64,000 nucleotides of DNA from CAZUDI01 sp964618975 (GTDB taxonomy: Bacteria > Desulfobacterota > Desulfomonilia > UBA1062). The DNA lies in the NCBI GenBank assembly GCA_964618975.1, contig CAZUDI010000001.1:62001-126000 (forward strand), given 5' to 3'. This document shows positions 44,022 to 53,733 of the stretch, one piece after another. Below the pieces are notes generated by a model. That model saw only the letters and a list, made by a program, of their open reading frames with translations. It had not been told where the DNA came from and did not search any database. The translations under genes and the position numbers were made by a program. How positions within the stretch are numbered: the stretch's first letter is position 1; every line of letters starts with the position of its first letter.

Positions 44022-47000
44022 CTAGCCGTTGCGGCTCCTCGCCCGAAGGCGCTCCACCAGGACGAAAACCACCGGAATGAAAAACATGGTGAAAAAGGTC
44101 GACAGGATGATACCACCGATGGTGGGCAGCGCCAGGGCGCTGCGGAAACTCGCGCCCGAGCCGCCGAAGGCCTGGGGCAGCAGACCGCAGATAATGGCGA
44201 TGTTGGTCATCAGGATGGGCCGGAACTTGTCGGCGCACGCCTGGGTGACGGCCGCGACCGCCTCCTCTCCCGCGGCCGTAGCGGCCATGGCCTGGTCGAT
44301 GATGAGGATGGCGCTGTTGACCACGATGCCCACCAGCATGACAATGGACATCATGGACATCATGTTGAGGGTAATGCCCGAGAAGAACAAGGCATAGAGA
44401 ACCCCGGCCAGACCCAATGGCACGCTCAACAGGATGGTAAAGGGGTGCACAAAGGAGTTGAGGATGGCGGCCAGGAGCATGAAGGTGAGGATGGAGGCGA
44501 TGATGAAGGCCTCGCTGGTGGAGGCGCGGGCCTCGCGGTTGATCTCCACGTCGCCGGCGAATTCGATGCGGTAGCCCTCCTTCAGCTCGAGACCGGTGAA
44601 CTGTTTCTCAAGGATGGCGATGTTCTCCGTCAGGGTGCGCCGCCCGATATAGGCGGTCAGGGTGATCTTGCGTTCCTTGTCCTTGCGTTCGATCTTGGAT
44701 TCGGCCACCGCGGGCAGGAAAGTCCCCACCTGGGTGATGGGGTTGAGCTCCATCTCCTTGCCCAAAGGCACCAGCAGCGCGCCCAGCGGCGTCAGCGCCG
44801 TGGTGTAGCGGTCGCTGAGGGCCACGTGGATGTCGTATTCCTCGCCCCCTTCCCGCAGCACGGACGGCACCACCCCCTCGATGGAGGCCCGCAGCACCGT
44901 GCCGAGCAGGGCGTTGTTGCCGCCGTAGGCGCTGGTCTTGTAACCATCCGGTACGAAACGCAGCTCTTTCCGGGGGGGCTTGTAGGAGCTGATGATGCTC
45001 TGGAAGTTTCCGGTTGCATCCATGATGTCCTTGACCGCGTACGACAGGTTCACGAGCTCGTCATAATCGGGGCCGTAGAGTTCGATGTTCATATCGCCTT
45101 CATGCCCGGAGCTGCGTCCCGCGCTGACGCTGAAATCCATGTCCGGGATGGTGCATAAAGGGGCGATCAGGCCCTCGGCGATGGCCTGATCGCTGCGGGA
45201 ACGCTGTTCGAGATCCCCCAACCGTACCCTCACGGTGACATCCGAGAGCCCCTTGTTTTCCCCCCCGATGGTGGAGGAATAGTCCCTGAGTTCGGGGATC
45301 GCACGCACGCGCTCCTCGATGCGGTCCAGGGTCAGGGTCGCGGCATGCAGGGCGGCGTCCTGGGAAAGCTCGGCCTCGATGGTGATCTCGGAGCTGTCCG
45401 AGGTCGGGAACGGCTCACCGCCCACATAGCGCGCCAGAAAGACCGCGCCCAAGACTGTGGCCAGGGTTACGAGGAGGGTCAGCCCGCGAAAACTAAGACA
45501 GATCCTGAGCAGACGCAGGTATTCGGCCTTGAGCGCCCCGATGGCGCGCGCAAAGAAACGCAGGTGGGGCCCGATGATCCCGAACCCGCTGCTTCCGCCA
45601 CGACGCAGCGCGTAAGCCGCCAGCATGGGGGTGAGCGAGAACGAGGCCAGCAGCGAGAAGGCCGTGGCCGCCACCACGGTGAGACCGAAGGGGTAGAAGA
45701 CCTGGCCGAAAACCCCCTTCATGAAGGCGATGGGGATGAAGACCACGATATTCGTCCCGGCCGCGGCCAGGACGGCCACCAGCACCTCCGCCGTGCCCCG
45801 TGCGGCCCCCTCACGGGGATCCTCGTGCACCTGGACGTGTGAATAGATGTTCTCGATGATCACGATGGCGTTGGCCACGAGGGCCCCGATGGAGACGCCC
45901 AGGGCCATGAGGGTAATGATGTTGATCGTGAATCCCAGGGCCTGCATGACGATGAAGGACGAGATAAGGGAGGTGGGTATGACCACGGCCGCCACGAGCG
46001 CCACGCGGATATCCCCCAGGAACAGGAAGAGCACCGCCGTGGTCAGGAGGACGCCCAGCACGATGCTGGTCAGGGCATCGCCAACCGAGTCGCGGATGAA
46101 GGTGCTCTCATCGGTGGCGAGCACCATGTGCAGTCCCTCGGGAAGGCTGCCGCGGATCTGCTCCAGGGCCCGGTAGACGCCGTCGGCCGTGGCGACCACA
46201 TTGGCGTCGCTCTGTTTGAAGATCTCGAGGATGACGGCCTCCTCACCCATGAAACGTGCCTGGGAGGTGATGTCCTTGAAGGCGTCCTCCACGGTGGCTA
46301 CATCCCTCAGCCGGATGATGCCCACATCCTCGATGGCGATCCTCAGGTTGCGGATCTCTTCCACGCCCTCAAACTGGCCCTTGAGTCGCACGCCGATCTC
46401 CAGCATGCCGCGGTCCAGGGTGCCGGCCGGCACGTCCAGGTTGGCGTTTTTGATGGCGGCGATCACGTCCAGGATAGAGATCCTGTAGTTCATGAGGGCG
46501 ACCGGGGCGATGCGGACGTTGATCTGCCGCTCGCGGCCCCCGACGACATCGACCCGCGCCACGCCCGTGACGCGCCCGAAGGCGTCCTTGAGCCGGCCGT
46601 CGGCCAGGGCATAGATCTCGCTGAGCGGGAGGCTATCGCTGAAGAGGGCCACGCTCAGGGTGGGTTCGTCGAAGGGGTCGAACTGTTCGATCAGGGGTCG
46701 GTCCGCATCCTCGGGTAGATCCTGGGCGATGGCCTCCACCTTATCCTTGATCTCGAGGGCCTTGATGTCCACATCGACCCCGAAGGAGAATTCAATGAAG
46801 ACCAGGGCGTAATGCTCGTGCACATAGGATTCCATGTGCTTGATATCACTGATGCTCGCGACGGCGTCCTCCACCTTCTTGACCAGCTGCGTTTCGATCT
46901 CCTCAGGGGCGGCGCCTTCGTAGACCAGGGTGATCATGACCAGGGGAAAATCGATCTCCGGAAAGAGGTCCATGTTGAGCCGCTGGTAGGCGATCACGCC

Positions 47001-47072
47001 CAGCACCACAAAGACGCTGACCAGCATCACGGTGGTCACGGGGCGGTTGATGAAGGCGCGGATCGGATGCAT
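44022..47072 (-). CDS. RND efflux transporter with atypical proton-relay residues
   Basis: The 1016-residue inner-membrane pump has twelve membrane segments and two large periplasmic loops, opening MHPIRAFINRPVTTVMLVSVF. It belongs to the AcrB/CusA-like HAE group. In segment 4 the usual Asp-Asp pair reads SIGALVANAIVIIEN (about residue 400), and in segment 10 the usual Lys is Asn in GIVVNSAILIID (about 918). So the AcrB proton-relay residues Asp407, Asp408 and Lys940 are all replaced. Similar V-(T/A)-N variants occur in other RND clades. It overlaps nothing and follows its membrane-fusion protein gene after 6 bases. Substrate unknown. Confidence 0.9.
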   Translation of the reverse strand: MHPIRAFINRPVTTVMLVSVFVVLGVIAYQRLNMDLFPEIDFPLVMITLVYEGAAPEEIETQLVKKVEDAVASISDIKHMESYVHEHYALVFIEFSFGVDVDIKALEIKDKVEAIAQDLPEDADRPLIEQFDPFDEPTLSVALFSDSLPLSEIYALADGRLKDAFGRVTGVARVDVVGGRERQINVRIAPVALMNYRISILDVIAAIKNANLDVPAGTLDRGMLEIGVRLKGQFEGVEEIRNLRIAIEDVGIIRLRDVATVEDAFKDITSQARFMGEEAVILEIFKQSDANVVATADGVYRALEQIRGSLPEGLHMVLATDESTFIRDSVGDALTSIVLGVLLTTAVLFLFLGDIRVALVAAVVIPTSLISSFIVMQALGFTINIITLMALGVSIGALVANAIVIIENIYSHVQVHEDPREGAARGTAEVLVAVLAAAGTNIVVFIPIAFMKGVFGQVFYPFGLTVVAATAFSLLASFSLTPMLAAYALRRGGSSGFGIIGPHLRFFARAIGALKAEYLRLLRICLSFRGLTLLVTLATVLGAVFLARYVGGEPFPTSDSSEITIEAELSQDAALHAATLTLDRIEERVRAIPELRDYSSTIGGENKGLSDVTVRVRLGDLEQRSRSDQAIAEGLIAPLCTIPDMDFSVSAGRSSGHEGDMNIELYGPDYDELVNLSYAVKDIMDATGNFQSIISSYKPPRKELRFVPDGYKTSAYGGNNALLGTVLRASIEGVVPSVLREGGEEYDIHVALSDRYTTALTPLGALLVPLGKEMELNPITQVGTFLPAVAESKIERKDKERKITLTAYIGRRTLTENIAILEKQFTGLELKEGYRIEFAGDVEINREARASTSEAFIIASILTFMLLAAILNSFVHPFTILLSVPLGLAGVLYALFFSGITLNMMSMMSIVMLVGIVVNSAILIIDQAMAATAAGEEAVAAVTQACADKFRPILMTNIAIICGLLPQAFGGSGASFRSALALPTIGGIILSTFFTMFFIPVVFVLVERLRARSRNG

Positions 47073-47078
47073 GGGAGG

Positions 47079-48143
47079 TTAGTAGACGACCTTCGTGTGC
47101 TGGCCCAGGCGGGTGAATCCACGCACCACGACCCTGTCCCCCGCGGAGACCCCGGTGAGGAAGCGCACCTGCGTATCGTTCATGCCGGAGATTTCCACGG
47201 GCCTCCTTTCCGCATATCCCTTAGAGACGGTGAACACAGAGTATCCCTCCCCATCCTGCTGCAGGGCTCTCAGATCGGCGAAGAGGGCCTGCTCATCGTT
47301 GATGACCTCTATGAGAACCGGGGCGTAGGTCCCGATGCTGAGCCTGTGGTTCTGGTTGTCGGCCTCCATCTCCACCAGGAAGAGTCCGGTACCGGGCAGC
47401 GCGGTGAGCGCGACCTTGGTCACCCGCCCCTGGATGTCGTTCTCGGAAGCCCCGGGGGAGATGATCACGCGCTGCCCCACGCGCATGCAGCGGATGTCTG
47501 CCCCGCTCACCTGCGCGGTGAGCCGCACGCGCTCGAGTTCGGCCACCAAGGCCACCGGCTGACCCGGGGTGATGAGCTCACCCTCCCGGGCATTGAGGTC
47601 CACGATGATGCCTGAAATGGGGCTGGAGAGGTTGACGGTTTCGATCACGCTCTCCAGGTTGGCCTTGTCCACGTCGAGCTGCAGGGTTATCTGGTCCAGT
47701 TCGAGCCGTGAAACGGCCCCGGTGCGAAAGAGCTCGAGGATGCGCTGGTAATTTTTCAGGGTCGTTTCAAAGCGGGCCTTGAGCTGCCGGTACTGGGCGC
47801 TCGTGCGCGGATCTTCCTTATCTAGGCTGATGATGACCTCGTCAGCCGCGACATGGTCGCCTACCCGGTGGTGGACGCGCTTGATGCGCGCCTGCACGGG
47901 GGTGGCGATGGCACTCTGACGGATGCCGTGGACCTGGGCATTCGCCAGGCAGGATCTGGTGAAGCGCCCCTGCTGGACCGTCGCCACCTCGACCGGCACG
48001 CCGCTTGTCTGGTAGACCTGTTCGATTCCCGTGCCCTGTCGGGCCGAAAGGGTTTCTATCACCTGCACACGTGCATATACCAGGACCAGAAGCGTGATCA
48101 TCAGGATGACATATAAAAGGTTTCTGATCCTTTTTTTCTTCAT
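47079..48143 (-). CDS. RND membrane-fusion (periplasmic adaptor) protein
   Basis: The 354-residue protein has an N-terminal anchor LLYVILMITLLVLVYA, then the lipoyl half-motif QARIKRVHHRVGDHVAADE, an alpha-helical hairpin (about 95-140), the second lipoyl half with LSSPISGIIVDLNAREGE, and beta-barrel and membrane-proximal domains. The helical hairpin is short for a TolC-docking adaptor. The ATG at 48143 has CTGGAGG 5 bases ahead; a start 12 codons earlier has none. It is first in an adaptor-pump operon divergent from the tetR operon, and probably needs an outer-membrane factor encoded elsewhere, perhaps the one at 49198. Confidence 0.87.
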   Translation of the reverse strand: MKKKRIRNLLYVILMITLLVLVYARVQVIETLSARQGTGIEQVYQTSGVPVEVATVQQGRFTRSCLANAQVHGIRQSAIATPVQARIKRVHHRVGDHVAADEVIISLDKEDPRTSAQYRQLKARFETTLKNYQRILELFRTGAVSRLELDQITLQLDVDKANLESVIETVNLSSPISGIIVDLNAREGELITPGQPVALVAELERVRLTAQVSGADIRCMRVGQRVIISPGASENDIQGRVTKVALTALPGTGLFLVEMEADNQNHRLSIGTYAPVLIEVINDEQALFADLRALQQDGEGYSVFTVSKGYAERRPVEISGMNDTQVRFLTGVSAGDRVVVRGFTRLGQHTKVVY

Positions 48144-48177
48144 GATGCCTCCAGTCATCTCATTGAATACCCATGTC

Positions 48178-48259
48178 ATTTATGATCGCTATGACCCCCG
48201 GACCTGGTTTCCCCCTTGAGGACTCCAGCGGCGGGGAATGTAAACCATAGCGATAAATC
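48178..48259 (+). repeat. Dispersed intergenic repeat, copy E (degenerate)
   Basis: GATCGCTATGACCCCC, CAGCGGCGGGGAATG and CCATAGCGATAAAT match the second half of the family, including the CGATTAAAT-type tail; the left half is altered. It begins inside the region upstream of the adaptor gene start. Confidence 0.45.
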
Positions 48260-48464
48260 AGTGAATGCAGTTATCCATAGATCGTGCGGCCCTATTTGTC
48301 AACTCCGACCCGAACAGGGGGTGTGGTCTCCTTTCTCAGTCCCACGCAAGCGGGGCCATGAAATGCCCGCTCTTTTGTGCGCCAAGAAGAGAGAATAGTG
48401 CATAACGGGCCCATCCCTTCCAGGGATCTCACCCGGACCTTGCCTAGGGGCAAACTTTATTGGC

Positions 48465-48504
48465 TTGACAATGACCCTACAGTCTGTTTATGACCGCCCA
48501 GTCA
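48465..48504 (+). promoter_or_regulatory. tetR promoter overlapped by a TetR-type operator
   Basis: TTGACA (48465-48470), 18 bases, TATGAC (48489-48494). TGAC-CGCCCA-GTCA (48491-48504) is an inverted repeat lying across the -10 and transcription start, as expected for autorepression by the TetR regulator encoded 65 bases downstream. Confidence 0.5.
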
Positions 48505-48569
48505 CACTTGGGTTCCTGTCCACCTCCACCTCAACGACAGCCGCCTGAGAACGACACTGGGAAATATGG

Positions 48570-49175
48570 ATGAATGAGCGTCAGAAAATACGCAAGCAGA
48601 TGCAGGACGAGTTCACCAAACGGCTCATACTTGACGCCGCCATGAGCATCGTCCTCGCCCAGGGCACCGAGACCATCACCATGGAGAGCATCGCCGAGCA
48701 GGCCGGTGTGGGCAAAGGGACCCTGTATCTGCACTTCTCCGGCAAGCCCGAGGTGATCCGCGCCGCGGTCGATGCCCTCTTCGAGCCGCTCTTCAGACAG
48801 CTGGATGATCTGCTGGACAGCGACCTCAGCCCGCAGATCAAGCTCGAGCACTTCCTCTCCCTGGGTCTGCAGTTCTTCGAGGACAACCTCACCCTCTTCC
48901 GCATCCTCATACGTGACAAAGAGGCGCTTTCCGACCCCCGCCTGGAACAGGACTCCCACTACTGGCACTATCAGAAAAAAATCTCCCAGATCCTCGACGA
49001 AGGGGTGCGTTGCGGCATGTTTCGGCCCATGAACACTGCGCTGGTGGCCAACATGATCATCGAGGCCAACTCGGGCCAGATCCTGCTGAAACTCTCCGGA
49101 CGATCCGAAAACTCCATCGCGGAACAGGTCGACACCGTCCGTGACATCCTCTTGAACGGCATCGCATCCCCCTAA
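48570..49175 (+). CDS. TetR/AcrR-family regulator
   Basis: The 201-residue protein has an N-terminal helix-turn-helix (about residues 22-63) with ILDAAMSIVLAQGTETITMESIAEQAGVGKGTLYLHFSGK, a classic TetR DNA-binding motif, and an all-helical ligand-binding C-terminal domain. It is first in a four-gene unit tetR-outer-membrane factor-RND-adaptor, and probably represses that unit and perhaps the divergent RND operon. A palindrome across its own promoter is a likely operator. Ligand unknown, probably a pump substrate. Confidence 0.9.
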   Translation: MNERQKIRKQMQDEFTKRLILDAAMSIVLAQGTETITMESIAEQAGVGKGTLYLHFSGKPEVIRAAVDALFEPLFRQLDDLLDSDLSPQIKLEHFLSLGLQFFEDNLTLFRILIRDKEALSDPRLEQDSHYWHYQKKISQILDEGVRCGMFRPMNTALVANMIIEANSGQILLKLSGRSENSIAEQVDTVRDILLNGIASP

Positions 49176-49197
49176 AGAGAAAGGACCTCCGACCCCC

Positions 49198-50616
49198 ATG
49201 AAGGCACACAAAGACATCCGGTATGTTATGCTCACAGCCGCCCTTTTGGGGCTTATGGCCCTGACGGGGTGCACCTCCCGCAACGCGCTCCAGCAGGATA
49301 TCAACCGCGCCCGCCAGGATGCCTTCCTGCACTGGCAGGCCACACGTGATTCCGCCCAGGGATCAGCGAGCGTCATCGGAGGCGATCTCACGCGCGATCA
49401 GGCCGTGGCCCTGGCCATAACCCACAACCGCGCCCTGCAGTCGGTCATCGAGGAAAAACAGGTGGCCAAGGGGCGCATCATCGAGGCCTACCAGGGGGTG
49501 CTGCCCACGCTTACCCTCGACGGGACCTATATCCGACAGGACAAGGACTACGCCGTCTACCGCGGGGAATACCTGGCCCTGGGTCAGAAGGACAACCACA
49601 CGGCATCCATCGCGCTGACCCAGCCGCTCTACCGTGGCGGGGCCGCCTCGGCGGCCCTGAGGGCCTCGCGCTGCTACGAAACCCTGGCGGATAAACAGCT
49701 CAAGGCCGCCCTGCAGCAGACCATCTTCGCCACCCTGAAGGCCTACGAGGACGCACTGCTGGCCAGTCGCCAGATCGAGGTCACGCGCGTACACGTCGAG
49801 AGGGCCCAGGCCCACCTCTCTGATGTGGAGACCAAGCGCCGCTTCGGTGCCGCCTCGGACTTCCACGTGCTGAGAGCCAGGGTGGACCTTACGGCCGCCT
49901 CGACGGAGCTGCTGCGCTATCAGAATGCCCTGCACACCGCGAGCGCCAATCTCAGCAAGACCATGGGCGTCTCGCAGGAGAGCCGCTATACCCTGAGCGA
50001 CAGCCTGGTTTACGAGCCCCTGGATGCGCCTGAGGAGGAGGCCATCCGCACCGCCTTCACCCACCGGCCGGACCTGGCCATCGCCCATCTGGCTGAAAAG
50101 CTGCAGGAAGAGGCCCTTAAATCCGCCTACAGCGAGTATTGGCCCAGTCTCGACGCCTTCTACGCCCATAAGTATGGCAAGCCCGACCCCTATCTGGCCG
50201 TAAACGACGACTGGGATGACGCCTGGCAGGCGGGTTTGCGTCTGAGCTTCCCGCTCTTCAACGGCCTGGGTCGGGAAGGTCGCATCCGGCAACACAAGGG
50301 CGCCCTCGAGCAGCGCCGCATCGCCGTGCTCGAGGCTCAGGAGCAGGCCCTCTTCGAGGTCAAGACCGCCCTGATGAACCTCAAGGACGCCCAGGAGGCG
50401 GTGGAGGCCCAGCGCCTCTCCCTGGAGCAATCCCGCGAGGGTCTGCGCCTGGCCGAGGTGGGCTACCGCGAGGGCACCCTGGATCAGGTCTCCGTGCTCG
50501 ACGCCCGCGCCGCCCTGAACCAGGCTCAGCTGATCTACTACCAGAGCCTGTATGTCCATTCGCTGGCTCGGGTCCAGCTCGAGCTGGCCACGGGCACGCT
50601 CACCCCCAACCCCTAA
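49198..50616 (+). CDS. TolC-like outer-membrane efflux factor (lipoprotein)
   Basis: The 472-residue protein has a lipoprotein signal ending MALTGC (Cys about 24). Two internal repeats of coiled-coil barrel/strand segments follow, with characteristic GLVGRIxxxKG-like turns (FNGLGREGRIRQHKGALEQ), YREGTLDQVSVLDARAAL and SLTLxxT pattern, as in OprM/NodT-type outer-membrane factors. It begins 22 bases after tetR and 15 bases before the RND gene. It forms the exit duct of the pump complex and may also serve the divergent RND system, which has no such gene beside it. Confidence 0.9.
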   Translation: MKAHKDIRYVMLTAALLGLMALTGCTSRNALQQDINRARQDAFLHWQATRDSAQGSASVIGGDLTRDQAVALAITHNRALQSVIEEKQVAKGRIIEAYQGVLPTLTLDGTYIRQDKDYAVYRGEYLALGQKDNHTASIALTQPLYRGGAASAALRASRCYETLADKQLKAALQQTIFATLKAYEDALLASRQIEVTRVHVERAQAHLSDVETKRRFGAASDFHVLRARVDLTAASTELLRYQNALHTASANLSKTMGVSQESRYTLSDSLVYEPLDAPEEEAIRTAFTHRPDLAIAHLAEKLQEEALKSAYSEYWPSLDAFYAHKYGKPDPYLAVNDDWDDAWQAGLRLSFPLFNGLGREGRIRQHKGALEQRRIAVLEAQEQALFEVKTALMNLKDAQEAVEAQRLSLEQSREGLRLAEVGYREGTLDQVSVLDARAALNQAQLIYYQSLYVHSLARVQLELATGTLTPNP

Positions 50617-50631
50617 GAGAGGTGCCCCGAG

Positions 50632-53600
50632 ATGAAACTTGCGGATCTGGCCATCAACAAACCCGTCACCACGCTGACCATCGCGGCCGCGGTCATCGTC
50701 TTCGGACTCTCCGCCTTCTGGCGCATGGGTATCGACCTCTTCCCCCAGGTGGACTTTCCCATCGTCACCGTCACGACGGTGCTCAAGGGCGCCAGTCCCG
50801 AGATCGTCGATTCGGATATCACCGATGTCATCGAGGAACAGATCAAGACCATCAGCGGCATCAAAAGCATCACCTCGCAGAGCTACGAGAGCCTCTCCCA
50901 GATCACGGTGGAGTTCGAGCTCGACAAGGACGTCGACATCGCCACCCAGGAGGTGCGCGACAAGGTCAACCTGGCCGAGGGCGAATTGCCGGACGATACG
51001 GACAAGCCCGTGGTGGCCAAGTTCGACATCAATTCCCAGGCCTTCATGTGGATCTCGGTCTCGGGCGGTGTGGACTACGGGGAGCTCACGCACTATGCCG
51101 ACAAGGTGCTCAAGGAACAGCTGCAGTCGGTGGTGGGTGTGGGCCAGGTCCAGGTGGGGGGCATGCGCGAGCGTCAGATCCGCGTCTGGCTCGATCCCCT
51201 GCTCCTCAAGGCCCGGGGGCTCACGGCCCTGGACGTGGTGTCCGCCATCCAGAGCAAACACGTGGAGCTGCCCGGCGGCAGGATCGAGACCGGCGAGGTC
51301 GAGTACAGCATCAAGGTCAAAGGTGAATACTCCCATGTGGACGACCTCAGGCAGCTGGTCGTGGCCGAGAGGGACGGCAGCACCATCCGGCTGAAGGACG
51401 TGGGACGGGTGGACGACGGCTTCGAGGACCTGCGCAGCATTGCGCGCTACAATGGACGTCCCTCGGTGGGAATGGGCATCCGCAAGCAGTCCGGCACCAA
51501 CACCACGGAGGTGGCCCGCGCCGTCAGACAGCGCCTGAGCGCCATCACGGCGCACGTCCCGGAGGGGATCCGGGTGGACATCGCCTATGACGGCTCGGAG
51601 TTCATCGAAAAGTCCATGCGCGGGGTGCAGTTCGACATCCTGCTGGGGGTCCTGCTGACGGCCCTGACCATGTTCTTCTTCCTGAGGAGTTTCCGCACCA
51701 CCTTCATCAGCGTCATGGCCATCCCGGTCTCGCTCATCGGGGCCTTCATGGTGATGCAGGCCCTCGGGTTCACGATCAACAACATGACCATGCTGGCCAT
51801 GACCCTGGCCGTGGGCATGGTGATCGACGACACCATCGTGGTGCTGGAAAACATCTTCCGCCACGTGGAAGGCGGCATGCCGGCCAGGGAAGCCGCCAGC
51901 AAGGGCACCTCCGAGGTGGCCCTGGCGGTCATCGCCGCCACCTCCTCCATCGCGGCGGTCTTCCTGCCCGTGGCCTTCATGGAAGGCATGATCGGCCGCT
52001 TTTTCTATCAGTTCGGGCTTACGGTGGCGCTGACCATCCTGATCTCGGTCTTTGTCTCGCTGACGCTGACGCCCTTTCTGTCCTCGCGTCTCATCCGGCA
52101 CCGCACCAGCCACAACCGCGCCTATGTCGCCCTGGAAAACGCCCTGGAGGCCCTCGAAGGGGCCTACCGCGCGCTGATCGAATGGTCGCTCGGCCACCGC
52201 AAGAGCGTTATCGGCCTAGCCCTGGCGGCCTTTGCCGGTGGCATCGCCCTGGTGCCCCTCATCGGGGCCGAGCTCTCTCCGGACGAGGACCAGGGGGCCT
52301 TCCTCATCAATTTCGAGCTGCCCACCGGGACCTCCATCGAGCGGACCGCCTCGCGCCTGCGGGAGATCGAGGGCCTGCTCTTTGACCTGCCCGAGGTCGA
52401 CCATGCCTTCACCGCCGTGGGTCTGAGTTCGGGCGAGGAGGTCAACAAGGGCCTGCTGCTGGCCAGCCTGACCCCCAAGGAGATGCGCACGGCGACCCAG
52501 CAGGACCTCATGGAGCATCTGCGCCGTGAACTGGCCATCTTCGAGGATACGGTATGCACAGTGGAATCCCTCTCAGCCCTGGGCGGTGGAAATCGCGATT
52601 CGAACATCCAGATCGCCATCAAGGGGCCCAGTGTGGAGGCCCTGGCCGGGGTGCGCGACCGCATCGTGGAGGATCTCAAGTCCCAGGGCTGCTTCACGGA
52701 CCTCGATACGGACCTGCGCCTTACCAAACCGGATGTCAAGGTGCGCATCAACCGCGGCCTGGCCGACGACCTCGGGGTAGATGTGAGGACCATCTCGGGT
52801 GAAATCTATACCCTCTTCGGCGGTACCGACGCGGCCACCTTCAAGGAGGCCGGCTACCGTTACGACATCCGGGTCAAGGCCCTGCCCGGCTACCGTCTGA
52901 GCCCGGCCGACCTGAGCCGCATCGCGGTGCGTTCCCGGGGCGGGGATCTCATCGAGGCCGCCAACCTCTTCACCTTCGAGGTCGGCAGCGGTCCCAACGT
53001 GATCAACCGCTACGACCGCATGCGCTCGGTGATGCTGTATGCCAATGTGGCCGGCATCCCGGCCGCCGAGGGCCTCGACCGAGCACTGGCGACCATCGAG
53101 CGGCACCTGCCCCAAGACGGTACCTGGGACGTCCAGCTCTCCGGCCAGAGCCGCGGTATGCGAGAGTCTTTCGAGAGTCTTTCGCGCGCGCTGTTCATCG
53201 CTATCCTCTTCATCTACATGATCCTGTGCATCCAGTTCGAGTCCTTCCTGCACCCCTTCACCATGATGCTGGCCCTGCCTCTGTGCATGGTGGGCGTCTT
53301 CGGGGCGTTGCTGCTGACCGGGCACACGCTTAACATCTTCTCGTTCATCGGGATCATCATGCTCATGGGTATCGTCACCAAGAACGGCATCCTGCTGGTG
53401 GATTTCGCCAACCAGCAACGCGCTTCTGGCATGGACAAGGTATCAGCCATGGTCACCGCCGGGGTCATCCGGCTGAGACCCATCCTCATGACCGCCCTTA
53501 CCGTAGTGGCCAGCGTCATCCCCGTGTCCCTGGGGCTGACCGAGGGAGGCGAATCACGCGCCCCCATGGGGGTGGCGGTCATCGGCGGCATGGTCTCGTC

Positions 53601-53733
53601 CACCCTTCTGACCCTCATCGTGGTTCCGGTGGTCTATGTCATGCTCGACAACGTCAAGGACCGTCTCAATACCTGGCGGCACCGCCACGATGCGGCCCCG
53701 CCCCAGTCCGCAACCCAAGGAGAACGATCATGA
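50632..53733 (+). CDS. RND efflux transporter (HAE1-type)
   Basis: The 1033-residue AcrB/MexF-like pump opens MKLADLAINKPVTTLTIAAAV and has the proton-relay Asp pair in GMVIDDTIVVLEN (about residue 399) and the Lys in GIVTKNGILLVDF (about 916), so it should be a normal proton antiporter. Periplasmic loops of normal size carry PTGTSIERT. SD-proximal spacing: the gene begins 15 bases after the outer-membrane factor and its last four bases overlap the adaptor start (ATGA), so all three pump parts are cotranslated. Probable multidrug or organic-compound efflux. It contrasts with the atypical pump at 44022. Confidence 0.93.
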   Translation: MKLADLAINKPVTTLTIAAAVIVFGLSAFWRMGIDLFPQVDFPIVTVTTVLKGASPEIVDSDITDVIEEQIKTISGIKSITSQSYESLSQITVEFELDKDVDIATQEVRDKVNLAEGELPDDTDKPVVAKFDINSQAFMWISVSGGVDYGELTHYADKVLKEQLQSVVGVGQVQVGGMRERQIRVWLDPLLLKARGLTALDVVSAIQSKHVELPGGRIETGEVEYSIKVKGEYSHVDDLRQLVVAERDGSTIRLKDVGRVDDGFEDLRSIARYNGRPSVGMGIRKQSGTNTTEVARAVRQRLSAITAHVPEGIRVDIAYDGSEFIEKSMRGVQFDILLGVLLTALTMFFFLRSFRTTFISVMAIPVSLIGAFMVMQALGFTINNMTMLAMTLAVGMVIDDTIVVLENIFRHVEGGMPAREAASKGTSEVALAVIAATSSIAAVFLPVAFMEGMIGRFFYQFGLTVALTILISVFVSLTLTPFLSSRLIRHRTSHNRAYVALENALEALEGAYRALIEWSLGHRKSVIGLALAAFAGGIALVPLIGAELSPDEDQGAFLINFELPTGTSIERTASRLREIEGLLFDLPEVDHAFTAVGLSSGEEVNKGLLLASLTPKEMRTATQQDLMEHLRRELAIFEDTVCTVESLSALGGGNRDSNIQIAIKGPSVEALAGVRDRIVEDLKSQGCFTDLDTDLRLTKPDVKVRINRGLADDLGVDVRTISGEIYTLFGGTDAATFKEAGYRYDIRVKALPGYRLSPADLSRIAVRSRGGDLIEAANLFTFEVGSGPNVINRYDRMRSVMLYANVAGIPAAEGLDRALATIERHLPQDGTWDVQLSGQSRGMRESFESLSRALFIAILFIYMILCIQFESFLHPFTMMLALPLCMVGVFGALLLTGHTLNIFSFIGIIMLMGIVTKNGILLVDFANQQRASGMDKVSAMVTAGVIRLRPILMTALTVVASVIPVSLGLTEGGESRAPMGVAVIGGMVSSTLLTLIVVPVVYVMLDNVKDRLNTWRHRHDAAPPQSATQGERS

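Larger units (their letters stand above)
48144..48569. other. Divergent intergenic region between two RND operons
   Basis: Contains repeat copy E (48178-48259) and the tetR promoter/operator region (48465-48504). Between them (48260-48460) nothing recognised beyond low-complexity GC-rich sequence. Confidence 0.55.

Noticed and set aside
43909..44238. N-terminal extension of pyruvate kinase by about 109 residues
   Set aside because: It is the translation opposite the RND C-terminus and has no similarity to pyruvate kinase; the promoter lies inside it.
49363..52197. Long open frame of 944 codons on the minus strand, opposite the outer-membrane factor and RND pump
   Set aside because: Its translation is rich in His, Gly, Gln, Glu and Asp with no motif, and the opposite strand carries full-length RND and efflux-factor motifs. 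High GC makes long antisense frames common here.
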